64,000 nucleotides of DNA, from the NCBI GenBank assembly GCA_943846785.1, contig OX044367.1, positions 930,001 to 994,000 on the forward strand, in the 5' to 3' direction. The DNA comes from SCGC-AAA076-P13 sp905478035. GTDB taxonomy: Bacteria > Pseudomonadota > Gammaproteobacteria > Magnimaribacterales > D2472. A program made the position numbers and the translations under genes. Shown one piece after another: positions 54,724-63,699 of the stretch (position 1 is its first letter; each line of letters starts with the position of its first letter). The notes beneath the pieces are model-generated. The model ran no database searches, was not told the origin of the DNA, and worked only from the letters and a program-made list of their open reading frames with translations.

Positions 54724-57700
54724 ATGAATCATAAAATTCGACAATCTAATGCACATGAATTATGCAGATTTTATCAAGAAAGTAATAACTCCATTTGTTT
54801 AATCGTAAAAAACAATAAAGAAGCTAAATATATCTTTAATGAACTTTCGTTATATTTAAATCAAGAGGATATAAATTATTTTCCTGAGAATGAAATACTA
54901 CCTTATGATCATTTCTCAGTTCCGGAAAATATTTTAATAGAAAGATTTAAAATCTTAAATTCAGTCTCTATAAAAAAAAATATATTAATAACAACAATTA
55001 AAAATCTATTTGAGCTATATCCATCAATTGGATTTTTTAGCTCAATTAATAAATTTTCTAATGGTGATAAATTATCTATCAATGATCTTGAGTCCATACT
55101 TTCTTCATTGAATTATAGTAAAACAAATAAAATTGATGGCATTAACCAGTACTCATTAAGAGGTGGTATAGCTGATATTTTTACTCCGATATATAAATAC
55201 CCTCTAAGAATTGAAATCTTTGATGACCAAATTGAATCAATTCGCTATTTTGATCCTGAATCGCAACTTTCAATAAAAAGATTAGACAACTTTAATATAT
55301 CTCAAGGGACCTTACCGCCACTAGACGAGGTATCAATTAAATTATTTAAAGATAATTGGAGAGAATATTTTCAAAACAATGATGAAAGATTGTGTGAGAT
55401 TTTTCAGAAGCTTAGCTCAGGAATTAATCCAGAAGGATCCGAAATCTATCTTCCACTTTTTTTAAAATCAAAATCTAATTTTTTTGAATTATTTAGTGAT
55501 TACTCTTTTTTAAAAATAGATGGCGATCTTTGTAAATCAGCTTATGAGTATGAATCATTTATAAACCAAAGATTTGAGGATGAAAATATAGATAATCAAA
55601 GACCAATTTTAAGTCCAATTGACATGTTTGTTTCTGCAGATAAGGTTACGAATGAATTAACAAAAATAAATAATTTTAAAATAAATGATAGTGAGCCTTT
55701 AGACTTTAGTGATTTTAATGACCTTCTAAAAAATATTAAGACATATAAAAATTTAAAAGTAATTCTAGCTACATCGATAAGAAGTGAATATGAGATTCTG
55801 CTCAAACAATTTCTCCCTAGTATAAATGAAATTATTAATATTAATGATGCCTTGCCTGGAGTTAACCTTATTAATTCATCAGTTGTAAGACCATACTACT
55901 CTAAAAAAAATAATCTTATTGTTGTTCATAGAGAGTTTTATATTGATTCATATGTTGAGGAAGATACAAAAAATATATCTATTAAATCTAAGCAAGAAAA
56001 GAGTCTTATGTTTGAAGAAGACGACCTTGTTATTCATGAAAACTATGGTCTTGGTAGGTATAAAGGTTTAGAGGTAGTAACTGCTAATAATATATCTAAT
56101 GAATATATGAAGATTATTTATTTAGCTAACGAATCTCTATATGTGCCACTTAGAAGCATAGATCTAATTTCTAAATATCATAAGAATATAGAATTAGACA
56201 ATGTCTTATTAGACTCATTGTCATCAACAAAATGGATTAAGAATAAAGAAAAGGCAAGCAAACGTGCATATGATCATGCTGCAGAAATATTAGATGTTGA
56301 GTCTAGAAGGCAAGTTGCTAAATCTTCAGTCTTACGAATAACAGATAACGAATTACGAATATTTAATGCAGATTTTCCTTATACAGAAACAAATGATCAA
56401 ATTGAAGCAATAAACTCTATTAGAAAGGATATCGGGTTAATTAAACCTATGAACAGGGTTCTATGTGGAGATGTTGGATTTGGTAAGACTGAAGTAGCAA
56501 TGCGAGCAGCATACATAAGTGTTCATTCAGAAAAACAAGTAATAATTCTATGTCCGAGCACAGTTTTAGCAGATCAACACTATGAGTCTTTTATTGAAAG
56601 ATTTAAATCATTCCCCATAAACATAAAACTTTTAACACGACATTCAAAAACATCAATTAAAAAAGAAATAGTTGAAGAATTCAATTCAAAGAATATTGAT
56701 ATTATTATAGGTACTCATGCCCTATTCACAGCGGGTATAGATTTTACAAATACAGGCTTACTTGTTGTTGATGAAGAACATAAATTCGGTATTAAACAAA
56801 AAGATGTAATCAAAAGTAAACAAGAAAACATTCACATACTATACCTTTCAGCAACTCCAATCCCACGAACAATGAATTTTATATTTTCTGGTTTAAAAGA
56901 GTTTTCATTTCTCCACACTCCACCAAAAAATAGAATAAGCATTAAATCATTTTTAAAAGTTCATAGTAGACAATTAATCAAAGAAGCTATTTCAAGAGAA
57001 AAATCTCGTGGAGGTCAATGCTTTATTGTTCAAAATGATATATCTAAAATGAATATGCTAAAAGATGAGATTAATAGACTTTTACCAAATTTAAATATCG
57101 GTATTGCTCACGGAAAGCTAAATAAAAAAGAAATAAGTGATGTTATGACAGGGTTTGATATTGGCGAATTAGATATATTAATCTGTACTACAATTGTTGA
57201 AATGGGTTTAGACATTCCAAATGCTAATACAATTTTAATTATTGATTCACAAAACTTTGGCTTATCACAACTTCACCAGCTAAGAGGAAGAGTTGGAAGA
57301 TCATCTAAACAAGGATATTGCTACTTTCTTATACCTATTCCAGATCTTTCTAAAATAGCCAAAGAAAGACTTGATTCAATAATAAGACTATCAGCACTTG
57401 GATCAGGCTTTTTTATAGCTCAGGAAGATTTAGAAATTCGGGGTGGAGGTGAAATGCTCGGTGATAAGCAAAGCGGGCACATTAACTCTGTCGGAATAAA
57501 TTTATATTTATCAATGCTAAAAAATGCACTTGATAAATTTAAAAACAATGATGAGAAAGAACTGATTCAAACCGAAATAAATTTTTATGATTCAAGTTAT
57601 ATTAGTGATTCATATCTACCTTCTGCATTAGAAAGACTAAAAATATATAAATCTATTAATAATGTTAAAAATATAAGTGAGCTAAATTTAATTAGCTCTA

Positions 57701-58002
57701 ATCTAAGTGATAGATGTGGAGTTTTGCCTGAAGAAGCTAAGAATTTAATAAGCAATGCCCACTTAAGTTTGTTGATTAAAAATAGTGGAATATTAAAAAT
57801 AAATTCTACATCTAATAAAACTTCATTATTGTTATCTACAAAAATTAAAAAAGAAATTTTTGACAGAATATTGACACTTGTAACCAATGAGCCAAATAAT
57901 TATTCTATTAATAAAGATAATAAATTTATTATAAATAAGGAAGAAGGTGATCATGTTAAAAGAAGGGAGATGGTATTTAGCCTACTAAATGAAATTATTT
58001 AA
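54724..58002 (+). CDS. mfd: Transcription-repair coupling factor Mfd
   Basis: Mfd removes RNA polymerase stalled at DNA damage and recruits UvrA. The 1092-residue protein has the UvrB-like N-terminal region (YFPENEILPYDHFSV), the RNA-polymerase-interacting domain (EDDLVIHENYGLGRYKGLE), and a RecG-like motor: CGDVGFGKTEVAMRAA (Walker A), VVDEEHKFGIKQ, LSATPIPRTM, and QLHQLRGRVGRS. It is slightly shorter than the Escherichia coli protein (1148). No Shine-Dalgarno is clear before the ATG at 54724. Its end overlaps the start of csiV by 14 bases. Confidence 0.97.
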   Translation: MNHKIRQSNAHELCRFYQESNNSICLIVKNNKEAKYIFNELSLYLNQEDINYFPENEILPYDHFSVPENILIERFKILNSVSIKKNILITTIKNLFELYPSIGFFSSINKFSNGDKLSINDLESILSSLNYSKTNKIDGINQYSLRGGIADIFTPIYKYPLRIEIFDDQIESIRYFDPESQLSIKRLDNFNISQGTLPPLDEVSIKLFKDNWREYFQNNDERLCEIFQKLSSGINPEGSEIYLPLFLKSKSNFFELFSDYSFLKIDGDLCKSAYEYESFINQRFEDENIDNQRPILSPIDMFVSADKVTNELTKINNFKINDSEPLDFSDFNDLLKNIKTYKNLKVILATSIRSEYEILLKQFLPSINEIININDALPGVNLINSSVVRPYYSKKNNLIVVHREFYIDSYVEEDTKNISIKSKQEKSLMFEEDDLVIHENYGLGRYKGLEVVTANNISNEYMKIIYLANESLYVPLRSIDLISKYHKNIELDNVLLDSLSSTKWIKNKEKASKRAYDHAAEILDVESRRQVAKSSVLRITDNELRIFNADFPYTETNDQIEAINSIRKDIGLIKPMNRVLCGDVGFGKTEVAMRAAYISVHSEKQVIILCPSTVLADQHYESFIERFKSFPINIKLLTRHSKTSIKKEIVEEFNSKNIDIIIGTHALFTAGIDFTNTGLLVVDEEHKFGIKQKDVIKSKQENIHILYLSATPIPRTMNFIFSGLKEFSFLHTPPKNRISIKSFLKVHSRQLIKEAISREKSRGGQCFIVQNDISKMNMLKDEINRLLPNLNIGIAHGKLNKKEISDVMTGFDIGELDILICTTIVEMGLDIPNANTILIIDSQNFGLSQLHQLRGRVGRSSKQGYCYFLIPIPDLSKIAKERLDSIIRLSALGSGFFIAQEDLEIRGGGEMLGDKQSGHINSVGINLYLSMLKNALDKFKNNDEKELIQTEINFYDSSYISDSYLPSALERLKIYKSINNVKNISELNLISSNLSDRCGVLPEEAKNLISNAHLSLLIKNSGILKINSTSNKTSLLLSTKIKKEIFDRILTLVTNEPNNYSINKDNKFIINKEEGDHVKRREMVFSLLNEII

Positions 58003-58855
58003 TCATATATATTTATTTGTTATATTTTCATTGGCCAGTTTATCAATTAGTTCGTCAGAGTTAAGCCAGTATAGAGTTGAGTTCATAATTTTTGAGCATG
58101 TTAATCAAAAATCTGTTGAGAAATTTAATTCAAATTTAGATCTTCCAAATGAGAAGTTAATAAATTTTATAGATAATGAGATACTGATTAATAAGAAAAT
58201 TATTAATAATACCTCCACTGATACTTGGTACTCAAAGCTTTTCAAAAATATTTCTATTGATAGAGATCAGGTTATTAAAAAAAATGATGATCTATCAAAT
58301 ATCTCTATAAACCCAAAACTATGGTTTAAAAAAAATAATGAATTAGAAATATTAAATAAAATTAATAGTAAATTAGAATCATCTAATCAATATAAGATTT
58401 TAAATAGCTATAGTTGGATTCAAAATATACCAAATTCAAAAGATTCTGTTTATTTATTTGAAGAAAATATAAATAAAAATTATGGTTATTTTATTAGATT
58501 TTATAGAAATAGATTTATGCACATTGATCTAAAGGCATATATTGGTAGAAAAAATAATACTTCAAACGTTAATAGTACTTCTTTGTATATAGATAATTAT
58601 AAAACTAAGCTTATAGAACAAACTAAAACATCAACCAACTTAATTAATAATGAGATTAAAGTTGACATAAAGTTAAATGATAAAAATGAATATATTAATT
58701 ATGAACTGAAATCTATAAATACAGATAATACATATGAATTCATTGATACAAAATTAAATATATTTATTGATGAGCAAAAAAGAATTTTTAATAAAGAGAT
58801 ACACTATTTTGATCATCCAAATTTTGGAATAATTATTTCTATAAACGAAATTTAG
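57989..58855 (+). CDS. csiV: CsiV-family peptidoglycan-binding protein
   Basis: The 288-residue protein has a signal peptide (LFVIFSLASLSISSS) and begins its mature part with YRVEFIIFEH, the opening of the CsiV family. The C-terminal half has GYFIRFYRNRFMHIDLKAYI and ends with NKEIHYFDHPNFGIIISI, both typical of CsiV, a periplasmic protein that supports penicillin-binding proteins in Vibrio and lies next to mfd in many gammaproteobacteria. The middle is Lys/Asn-rich and diverged. The frame overlaps mfd by 14 bases and meets nfuA on the other strand. Confidence 0.85.
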   Translation: MKLFNHIYLFVIFSLASLSISSSELSQYRVEFIIFEHVNQKSVEKFNSNLDLPNEKLINFIDNEILINKKIINNTSTDTWYSKLFKNISIDRDQVIKKNDDLSNISINPKLWFKKNNELEILNKINSKLESSNQYKILNSYSWIQNIPNSKDSVYLFEENINKNYGYFIRFYRNRFMHIDLKAYIGRKNNTSNVNSTSLYIDNYKTKLIEQTKTSTNLINNEIKVDIKLNDKNEYINYELKSINTDNTYEFIDTKLNIFIDEQKRIFNKEIHYFDHPNFGIIISINEI

Positions 58856-59445
58856 GCTTTATAAAAAGCATTATCATCAATTGAATGATCTGTTGAATCT
58901 TTTACAGATTTAAGCTCAGGAATTTGCTCGATTAGAGTTTTCTCAATTCCATCTTTCAATGTCACATCAACCATTCCACAGCCCTGGCAACCTCCTCCAA
59001 ATTGTAAAACGGCAATTCCAGTATTAGTAAATTCAACTAAACTTACCTCTCCACCATGAGATTCAAGCATGGGATTAATTTCATTATAAATAACATAATT
59101 TATCCTATCTTCTGGTGGACTTTCTGGTGATATATTTGGCAATCTCGCATTAGGAGCCTTAATTGTAAGTTGACCACCAAATGTATCATTATCAAAATTT
59201 ACCTCAGCATCAACCAAAAAAGGAATACTTCTTTTTTCTACATTAACGTTAATTAATTCTAATTCAATAATGACATCATCAGACTCAGCCTCTTCTGGTT
59301 TACAATACGCTAAACAAGTTTCAGCTTTTGGGGTGCCTGGATCAGAAATAAATATCCTTACGGATAAATTATTCTCATTCTTATCCATAAGTAATTTTGA
59401 AAGGTATTCTTCAGCTGATTTAGTAATATTAATAATTTCAGTCAT
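58852..59445 (-). CDS. nfuA: Fe/S biogenesis protein NfuA
   Basis: NfuA carries and hands over 4Fe-4S clusters. The 197-residue protein combines a degenerate A-type N-terminal domain (EDRINYVIYNEINPML after an A-type start, KSAEEYLSKLL) with a C-terminal Nfu domain holding the CxxC in FGGGCQGCGMVDVTL. The length is close to the 191 of Escherichia coli. It overlaps csiV by four bases at the 3' end, and is divergent from the small DUF2970 gene, the two starts being only three bases apart. Confidence 0.95.
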   Translation of the reverse strand: MTEIINITKSAEEYLSKLLMDKNENNLSVRIFISDPGTPKAETCLAYCKPEEAESDDVIIELELINVNVEKRSIPFLVDAEVNFDNDTFGGQLTIKAPNARLPNISPESPPEDRINYVIYNEINPMLESHGGEVSLVEFTNTGIAVLQFGGGCQGCGMVDVTLKDGIEKTLIEQIPELKSVKDSTDHSIDDNAFYKA

Positions 59446-59448
59446 AAC

Positions 59449-59616
59449 ATGTGGTTTAAAAGAATATTAGATTCATTTTTAGGAGTAAGATCAAAAAATG
59501 AACTAGAGAATGATATAAAAAAAGTAACCCTACCTAAACTAATAGTCTTATTTCTAGCAATTAATATAACATTTATTGGTCTAATATATTTCATAATCTT
59601 AACAATAATTAATTAA
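59449..59616 (+). CDS. Small DUF2970-type membrane protein
   Basis: A 55-residue frame runs from the ATG at 59449 to the TAA at 59616. It starts MWFKRILDSFLGVRS, a basic amphipathic stretch, and has one membrane helix (KLIVLFLAINITFIGLIYFI). The pattern of a short LGVxS segment, a polar spacer and a single helix fits the DUF2970 family of small proteobacterial membrane proteins, whose function is unknown. The TAA is one base from the trmA start, so the two are probably co-transcribed. It fills the otherwise unexplained gap between nfuA and trmA. Confidence 0.72.
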   Translation: MWFKRILDSFLGVRSKNELENDIKKVTLPKLIVLFLAINITFIGLIYFIILTIIN

Positions 59617-59617
59617 A

Positions 59618-60631
59618 ATGGATAAATTTACAAAAGCTATTAATCTAATTAGCGACCATTATTATAGTGATATTTTAATAAACCATAGTCCAGCAAATGG
59701 CTATAGATCTCGTTGCGAATTTGGATATAAGAATGGTTTTTATACAATGTTTAATTCTGATGGAAAAAGACTTAACCTGCGCTCTTTTCCTGTAGCTAGA
59801 CCTTCGATACAAAATATAATGAGTCCATTGCTTGACTGCATAAATTGCAATGAGGATCTCTACAATAAACTATTTCAAGTAAATTTTAGAACAAACTCTA
59901 TAAATAAAATTTTAGTAACTTTAATTTATCATAAACCTTTGAATGATGATTTGAAGCATCAAGCCATAAAACTTAGCGATAATCTTAATATTGATATTAA
60001 CGTTAGGGCAAGAAAAGAGTTGTTTTCATCAGGGCAAGAATTACTAAGAGATCCTGTACATAGTTCTATATTTAATTTATATCAGACTGATCAGTCATTT
60101 TATCAACCTAATTATTTTCATATGCCGCAAATGATTTCTAAAGCGATTGAATTTATAGATGATCCAAAAGATTTACTTGAGCTTTATTGTGGTTCTGGGA
60201 CATTTACACTTCCCCTATCAACTATTTTTAATAGGGTTTTTGCTTCAGAAAGCAATAGACAATCAATAAAGTGCATAACAAAGACTATTAATGAGCATAA
60301 AATAGATAATATTAAGTTTGCTAGATTGTCAGCAGAAGAAGTCTCAGAAGCTTTTCTAGGTAGAATATTTAGACGAATGGAAGGAATCAATATAAATGAT
60401 TATGACTTCTCACATATTCTAGTTGACCCTCCAAGATCTGGTCTTGGTAAAAATGTAATGCCATTATTAAATAACTTTGAAAATATTATCTATATCTCAT
60501 GTAACTATGAGACATACGTAAAAGATTTTAAAATGCTTGATAATTATGAAATAAAAAAAATAGAAATATTTGATCAATTTCCAAATACACCTCATCTAGA
60601 GCTTGTTTCTATTCTCAAAAAAATTAATTAA
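59618..60631 (+). CDS. trmA: tRNA (uracil-54-C5)-methyltransferase TrmA
   Basis: TrmA makes ribothymidine at U54 of tRNA with S-adenosylmethionine. The 337-residue protein has RSRCEFGY, a QTDQSFYQPN region (FYQPNYFHMPQM), ELYCGSGTFTLPLS (AdoMet binding), ILVDPPRSGLGK, the catalytic Cys in IYISCNYETY, and the general base Glu in PHLELVS. It is slightly shorter than the Escherichia coli enzyme (366) but complete. It lies one base after the small DUF2970 gene. Confidence 0.95.
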   Translation: MDKFTKAINLISDHYYSDILINHSPANGYRSRCEFGYKNGFYTMFNSDGKRLNLRSFPVARPSIQNIMSPLLDCINCNEDLYNKLFQVNFRTNSINKILVTLIYHKPLNDDLKHQAIKLSDNLNIDINVRARKELFSSGQELLRDPVHSSIFNLYQTDQSFYQPNYFHMPQMISKAIEFIDDPKDLLELYCGSGTFTLPLSTIFNRVFASESNRQSIKCITKTINEHKIDNIKFARLSAEEVSEAFLGRIFRRMEGININDYDFSHILVDPPRSGLGKNVMPLLNNFENIIYISCNYETYVKDFKMLDNYEIKKIEIFDQFPNTPHLELVSILKKIN

Positions 60632-60680
60632 TTTAAATTAACTTAATAAATCTTAATTATAGTTTTACTTTGTATTAACA

Positions 60681-60688
60681 TAGTACTA
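60681..60688. promoter_or_regulatory. Short palindrome upstream of the YerC-like / his genes
   Basis: TAGTACTA is a perfect 8-bp palindrome, 11 bases before the ATG of the TrpR-like regulator gene. TrpR-family proteins bind small dyads, so this is a possible autoregulatory operator. An 8-mer is short and may be chance. Confidence 0.25.
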
Positions 60689-60699
60689 CACTACGACGC

Positions 60700-60972
60700 A
60701 TGAAAAATCTAAATGAAGCTTTATTATTATTAAAAACTAAATCTGAGGTAACTGAATTTCTAAATGATCTTTGTACACCATCAGAATTAAAAGCATTAAA
60801 TGAACGGTGGTCGGTTGCACAGCTATTACATAAAGATGAAATGTCTTATCGAGAAATAGCTTCAAAATTAAATGCAAGTACTACAACAGTTACTAGAGTT
60901 GCTAGATTTTTGACAAATGAACCCTACAAAGGTTATCAAAAAATACTTAAAAGGATAAATAATGAAAAATAG
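60700..60972 (+). CDS. YerC/YecD-type TrpR-family regulator preceding the his genes
   Basis: This 90-residue protein matches the TrpR/YerC family: FLNDLCTPSELKALNERWSVAQLL, then a helix-turn-helix SYREIASKLNASTTTVTRVARFL (the second in two parts). The start overlaps no gene, but its end overlaps the start of hisG by 11 bases, so it is translationally coupled to the histidine operon. TrpR-family proteins that regulate histidine genes (HisR) are known from other bacteria. This protein is probably the operon's repressor, sensing histidine, which would replace a leader-peptide attenuator; none is visible. Confidence 0.8.
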   Translation: MKNLNEALLLLKTKSEVTEFLNDLCTPSELKALNERWSVAQLLHKDEMSYREIASKLNASTTTVTRVARFLTNEPYKGYQKILKRINNEK

Positions 60973-61825
60973 ATTGACCATCGCTATACAAAAAAGTGGA
61001 AGATTATCAGATCAAAGCAAGGATCTTATTCGAAAATCAGGTATTAATTTTTCAACTAAAGGAGATAAGCTGCTTGCAAAATCTAATAACCTTCCTATAG
61101 ATATACTTTTTGTAAGAGATGATGATATTCCATCATTGGTTTCAAATGGTGATGCTGATCTTGCTATTGTTGGTGAGAATGTTCTTGTTGAGAAAACTCT
61201 ATATAAAAAAAATAATACATTTAAAGTACTAGACTTAGGATTTTCAAAATGTAGATTATCTATTGCTGCTCCTAATAATAAAAAAAACATGAGATTGGCT
61301 AATAAAAAAATAGCTACCTCTTATCCAAACATACTAAAAAAATATCTTGATGATAATAATATAAAGGCAAGTGTTACTAATATTCATGGTTCTGTTGAAC
61401 TTACCCCATATATTGGAATGTCAGACTGCATATGTGATTTAGTTTCTTCAGGAGCAACATTAGAAGCTAATAACCTTAATGAGATTAAAGTTATTATGGA
61501 ATCACAAGCCGTCTTAATTAAAAGTAAAAAACTTTCAAAGAATAAAGTTCTAATAGCAGAGAAAGTTATTAATAGAATGCAAGGAGTTATAAATGCTATT
61601 GAAAGTAAGTACGTAATGCTTAATTCAGAAACTAAAAATGTTAAAGATATATGTAAATTATTACCAGGATCTGAATCGCCAACAATAATTCCACTAGAAG
61701 ATAATAATAAAGTAGCAATCCATGCTTTATGCCAAGAACCAATTTTTTGGGAAACAATGGAAAAATTAAAAAATAAAGGTGCTTCTTCAATCCTAGTTAT
61801 GCCAGTTGAAAAAATACTTAATTAA
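60962..61825 (+). CDS. hisG: ATP phosphoribosyltransferase (long HisG)
   Basis: HisG carries out the first step of histidine synthesis, joining ATP and PRPP, and is inhibited by histidine. The 287-residue protein is the long form with its own C-terminal regulatory domain (ALCQEPIFWETMEKLKNKGA), so no HisZ is needed. It has IAIQKSGRLSDQS, LFVRDDDIPSLV, VSSGATLEANNL (the PRPP loop), and LLPGSESPTIIPL. It overlaps the regulator gene upstream by 11 bases and shares one base with the start of hisD-hisB (TAATG). Confidence 0.95.
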   Translation: MKNRLTIAIQKSGRLSDQSKDLIRKSGINFSTKGDKLLAKSNNLPIDILFVRDDDIPSLVSNGDADLAIVGENVLVEKTLYKKNNTFKVLDLGFSKCRLSIAAPNNKKNMRLANKKIATSYPNILKKYLDDNNIKASVTNIHGSVELTPYIGMSDCICDLVSSGATLEANNLNEIKVIMESQAVLIKSKKLSKNKVLIAEKVINRMQGVINAIESKYVMLNSETKNVKDICKLLPGSESPTIIPLEDNNKVAIHALCQEPIFWETMEKLKNKGASSILVMPVEKILN

Positions 61826-63699
61826 TGATGAAAGACATTACTCTAAACAAAGCTAATATAAGTCTTGATTTGAATAAAACTCAACCTCTATCAAAAAAAG
61901 TAATAAGTACAATAAGAAAGTTTGAAAAAATTATTTTGAACGAAGGTGATAATGGAATTCGTAATATCTCTTTATTATTAAATGAGAAACCCTTAAAAAA
62001 ACTTAAGGTTTCAAAAAAAGAATTTACTGAATCTGAAAATGCCATTAATGATTCTTTGAAATCAGCTATATTAATTGCTTACTCTAATATTAAAAAATAT
62101 CACGAAAACCAACTTCAATCGTTGGGTTTAAATAAAATAGAAACAACGCCTGGAATAACACTTTGGACAGAGTTTAAGGCTATTGATAGAGTTGGTTTGT
62201 ATATACCCGGTGGCTCTGCTCCATTATTTAGCTCATTATTAATGCAAGCAATACCTGCTTTGATTGCAGGATGTAACGATATTGTTATTTGTACACCACC
62301 AGATAAAAATGGAAAAATTGATCCAGCTATACTTTGGGTAGCAAAATTATTAAATATAGAAACTATATTTAAAGTTGGTGGCTCTCAGGCTATTTTTTCA
62401 ATGGCTTATGGGACTGAGACAATTCCTAAGTGTCTAAAAATATTTGGTCCAGGTAATCAATATGTCAACGAAGCAAAAAAATTAATCAATAACCATACCC
62501 CTATAGATATGCCAGCTGGTCCTAGCGAGGTTTATGTTGTCTCTGATGATATTTCAAAGGCTGATGTTATTGCTGCAGATCTACTGTCTCAACTTGAACA
62601 CAGTGGTGATGCTAAAGCTGTGTTTATATCAAAAAATAAAAGCCTTATAAGCAAAGTTAAGGAACAGGTATCAGAACAAATAAAATTACTTTCGAGAGAT
62701 TTAATTTTGAATGAAAGTATTACAAATTTATTATTTATAAAAGCTAAAAGTGATGAACAAATTATTGAATGTATAAATACAAATGCACCTGAGCATCTAA
62801 TATTATTAGATTCAGATTTTGTAAAATACTCTACATATATTCAAAATGCTGGTTCAGTATTTTGTGGAAGTTTTTCACCCGAATCATTCGGCGATTATGC
62901 ATCTGGATCAAACCACACTCTTCCAACTTCAGGCTATGCAAAGACATATTCTGGCCTATCTGTAGCTGACTTTGGTAAAACATTATCGTTTCAGACTGCT
63001 TCACCTCAAGGTTTTACTAATCTATCTGAAACAGTAAAAATATTAGCAAATGCTGAAAAACTTGATGGTCACGCAAATGCTGTTAGTTTGAGAGAAAAAT
63101 ACATTTCTAACGAAGTAAATCAAAGATCATCTTTTATTAAAAGATCTACAAAAGAAACAAATATTTATATTAATTTAGATATTGATGGTTCAGGTAAATA
63201 CAATATAAATACTGGCCTCAAGTTTTTTGATCATATGCTTGAACAATTTTCTAAACATGGATCATTTGATATAACTATTCAGGCAATAGGTGATCTGGAT
63301 ATTGACGAGCATCATACAATAGAAGATGTTGCAATTTCACTTGGACAAGCATTTAAAGAAGCCATTGGAAAAAGATCAAATATAGAAAGATACTCTTCTA
63401 ATGAGACTCTTGTTATGGATGAAACTATTTCGTCTGTTTCAATAGATATGGCCTCTCGCACACTATTAAAAATGTCCTATCCTAAATTAAATGAATATAT
63501 AGGCGACTTTCCATCAGAGATGTTTGAACATTTCTTTATTTCGTTTGTTAATACTCTCGGTTTTACTTGTCATATAACTACAGATGGTAAAAATTCTCAT
63601 CATATAGTTGAGGCAACATTTAAAAGCTTTACTAGAGCACTGCATAAAGCCCTAAAAGTTAATGATTTAAAAGTTTTATCAACAAAAGGTATTTTATGA
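61825..63699 (+). CDS. hisD-hisB: Fused histidinol dehydrogenase - imidazoleglycerol-phosphate dehydratase (HisD-HisB)
   Basis: One frame of 624 residues encodes two enzymes. Residues 1 to about 425 are HisD: GLYIPGGSAPLFSSLLMQ, FKVGGSQAIFSMAYGT, FGPGNQYVNEAK, LLSQLEHSGDA (zinc ligands Gln and His), NAPEHLILL, FGDYASGSNHTLPTSGYA and the terminal HANAVSLREK. After a short linker (about 426-438) comes a complete IGP dehydratase: TGLKFFDHMLEQFSKHG, DEHHTIEDVA, EMFEHFFISF and NSHHIVEATFK, with the metal-binding His and Glu residues. There is no stop, frameshift or internal ribosome site at the join (63100-63140). hisC, normally between hisD and hisB, is absent. HisB here lacks the histidinol-phosphatase domain. 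The TGA overlaps the hisH ATG. Confidence 0.95.
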   Translation: MMKDITLNKANISLDLNKTQPLSKKVISTIRKFEKIILNEGDNGIRNISLLLNEKPLKKLKVSKKEFTESENAINDSLKSAILIAYSNIKKYHENQLQSLGLNKIETTPGITLWTEFKAIDRVGLYIPGGSAPLFSSLLMQAIPALIAGCNDIVICTPPDKNGKIDPAILWVAKLLNIETIFKVGGSQAIFSMAYGTETIPKCLKIFGPGNQYVNEAKKLINNHTPIDMPAGPSEVYVVSDDISKADVIAADLLSQLEHSGDAKAVFISKNKSLISKVKEQVSEQIKLLSRDLILNESITNLLFIKAKSDEQIIECINTNAPEHLILLDSDFVKYSTYIQNAGSVFCGSFSPESFGDYASGSNHTLPTSGYAKTYSGLSVADFGKTLSFQTASPQGFTNLSETVKILANAEKLDGHANAVSLREKYISNEVNQRSSFIKRSTKETNIYINLDIDGSGKYNINTGLKFFDHMLEQFSKHGSFDITIQAIGDLDIDEHHTIEDVAISLGQAFKEAIGKRSNIERYSSNETLVMDETISSVSIDMASRTLLKMSYPKLNEYIGDFPSEMFEHFFISFVNTLGFTCHITTDGKNSHHIVEATFKSFTRALHKALKVNDLKVLSTKGIL

